NCBI GenBank assembly: GCA_025602905.1
Contig: JAHLKI010000076.1
Location: 1 to 31,254 of the forward strand
Length of the DNA: 31,254 nt
Direction of reading: 5' to 3'
From: Phlyctochytrium arcticum
Taxonomy: Eukaryota; Chytridiomycota; Chytridiomycetes; Chytridiales; Chytridiaceae
Part shown: piece by piece, positions 29,996-31,254 of the stretch
Position numbering within the stretch: position 1 is the first letter of the stretch
Layout of the letters: the number at the start of each line of letters is the position of its first letter
Translations under genes and position numbers: made by a program
Notes under the pieces: model-generated
Database searches by the model: none
The model's input: the letters and a program-made list of their open reading frames with translations, nothing else
Told to the model about the DNA's origin: nothing

Positions 29996-31254
29996 TTGCT
30001 ACACCTCGACACTGACCTTCAGCGCGCGAGACATGAAGTTACCCCTGTTTACCTTTCTGCCAAACAGTACGATCAGTTGTTAAAAGCGCAACCAGACGAT
30101 TGTCTTCTCGCTTGGCCCGCGCGTTCCCACCCCGTTGAAAAGTGCGAGTCTCCGCGTTTGCATTCGTTAGTCTCATCCGCTATGCATTCTCTTTCGCTTA
30201 AGCCGTCATCCACTCCTCCGAAAGCACCTTTACGATCAGCGGCTGGCACTGCCCCTCTACCGACGCTTTTGATGCCAGCCAGCTCCCACCGGCTTTGGCA
30301 CCGGTCGTTGCGAAATACGAATCTCTGTTCGCGGATTTTGATGCGATGCACTCCTACGACCCTACCGATGCCTTTAATGCGTATTCAAACAACCGACAGT
30401 CAACCTGTGCAGTCCACCCCACGGTGCCTGTCCCCCGCCGAGGAGGATGAATTGCGTGCTCAGTTGGATCTTTTTCTGGCTGCCGGTTTTATCAAGGAAG
30501 CTCCACCCGATTGCGAATGGGCCTCCCCTATTTTATTTGCCAAAAAGCCAGGTGGAGCCGGCCTTCGATTATGCATCGACTACCGCGCCCTCAATAAAAA
30601 GACCATTCATGACCGTTTCCCTCTTCCCCATATTGGACGCATTCTGTCGGCTCTCCAAGGTGCTCATGTCTTTACGTCTCTGGATCAGCAAAAAGCTTTC
30701 TATCGCCTCGCCATTGACCGTTCTAGCCGTTATAAGACTGCCTTCACCACCCCATTGGGCAACTTTTATTGGCTTGTGCTCCCCTTCGGTCTTACCAACG
30801 GTCCTTCGGCCTATCAGCGTTTTATCAATGCTGCTCTCGGCGATATCATTGGCAAATTCGCTTTCGCCTACCTGGACGATATCCTCATATTTAGCAACAC
30901 TATGGAGGAGCATATCGCACATGTTGAAGAGGTTTTGCGACGTTTGCAGACTGCGAAAGTTCACTTGCGATTTGAGAAATGCAAATGGGCTCAGCCATCC
31001 CTGAAGTATCTTGGGTTCATTGTGGAAGCTCGAGGTATTAAGCCGGATCCCGCGAAGATCTCTGCTATCCTCGCTATCACCACGCCGCAATGCCTTGCCG
31101 ATCTCCAATCATTTTTGGGCATGTGCGTCTATTTTCTCCATCATATTAAAGATTTTGCCCAACTCGCCGCCCCCCTGTACAAAGCAACCAAAACCACCGA
31201 CTAGTCTGGACACCGGCACAGGACATTGCTTTTGTGGAGCTCAACTGCGTTAAC
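29996..31254 (+). CDS. reverse transcriptase of the gypsy element, partial
   Basis: The frame includes LSPAEEDELRAQLDLFLAAG, SPILFAKKPGGAGLRLCIDY, the LPFGLTNGPSAYQRF block and the catalytic YLDD in FAYLDDILIFSN (about 30868-30900), then YLGFIVEARGIKPDP and the start of the connection to RNase H. Between about 30210 and 30395 the protein-like reading lies in another frame (for example LAPVVAKYESLFADFD). At 31202-31204 a TAG appears because one base is missing; in the next frame WTPAQDIAFVELN runs to the window end. Confidence 0.85.

Larger units (their letters stand above)
28038..31254 (+). mobile_element. Ty3/gypsy LTR retrotransposon, 5' part
   Basis: The order gag, CCHC zinc knuckle, aspartic protease and reverse transcriptase, all on the plus strand, is that of a Ty3/gypsy element. 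RNase H, integrase and the 3' LTR are beyond the window edge. The coding frame changes near 28895, is stopped once by TGA (29975-29977), leaves and re-enters the frame between about 30210 and 30395, and shifts again at 31202. This copy therefore looks inactive, unless the shifts are sequence errors. Confidence 0.9.

Overview
This looks like nuclear DNA of a filamentous or zoosporic fungus. Genes have short GT-AG introns (mostly about 50-90 nt), and the set includes a fungal chitin synthase, a six-module CBM18 chitin deacetylase, a heme-thiolate peroxidase, eIF3c and a Ty3/gypsy retrotransposon. An early-diverging lineage such as a chytrid is my inference from the CBM18-rich deacetylase; the sequence alone does not settle it.

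Layout. 1-1.8 kb: the end of an unrecognised reading frame and a strong hairpin. 1.8-9.7 kb: a tandem array of at least five related, broken copies (A-E) of a glycogen-targeting protein phosphatase 1 (PP1) regulatory-subunit gene, with an RVxF PP1-docking motif and a CBM21 glycogen-binding domain. Copy A keeps a TATA box and a multi-intron 5' leader; one leader intron holds an uninterrupted run of 306 C. Copies B-E are fragments. 10.6-13.6 kb: an intact five-exon eIF3c gene (minus), divergent from a small two-exon membrane-protein gene. 14.4-14.9 kb: a truncated SWAP/CLASRP-type splicing-factor gene with a nonsense codon at a conserved Trp. 15.1-18.0 kb: a scrap-heap region with a 102-bp inverted repeat, a GEVK-motif nuclease-like gene cut by a LINE-type reverse-transcriptase fragment, and a 71-bp tandem repeat. 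18.1 kb: a small Cys-rich MCK-family gene with one base too many. 19.0-21.9 kb: a chitin synthase gene (minus) broken by about five single-base shifts. 24.0-26.1 kb: an intact chitin deacetylase. 26.4-27.5 kb: a heme-thiolate peroxidase gene (minus) with one in-frame TAG. 28.0 kb to the end: the gag, protease and reverse-transcriptase part of a Ty3/gypsy element, itself frame-disrupted.

Together the functional content points to cell-wall chitin handling (synthase, deacetylase), glycogen metabolism control (PP1 targeting) and translation (eIF3c), embedded in an unstable, repeat-rich neighbourhood. A central caution: single-base indels recur in unrelated genes while eIF3c and the deacetylase are clean, so real gene decay and base-level assembly error must be separated with read data.
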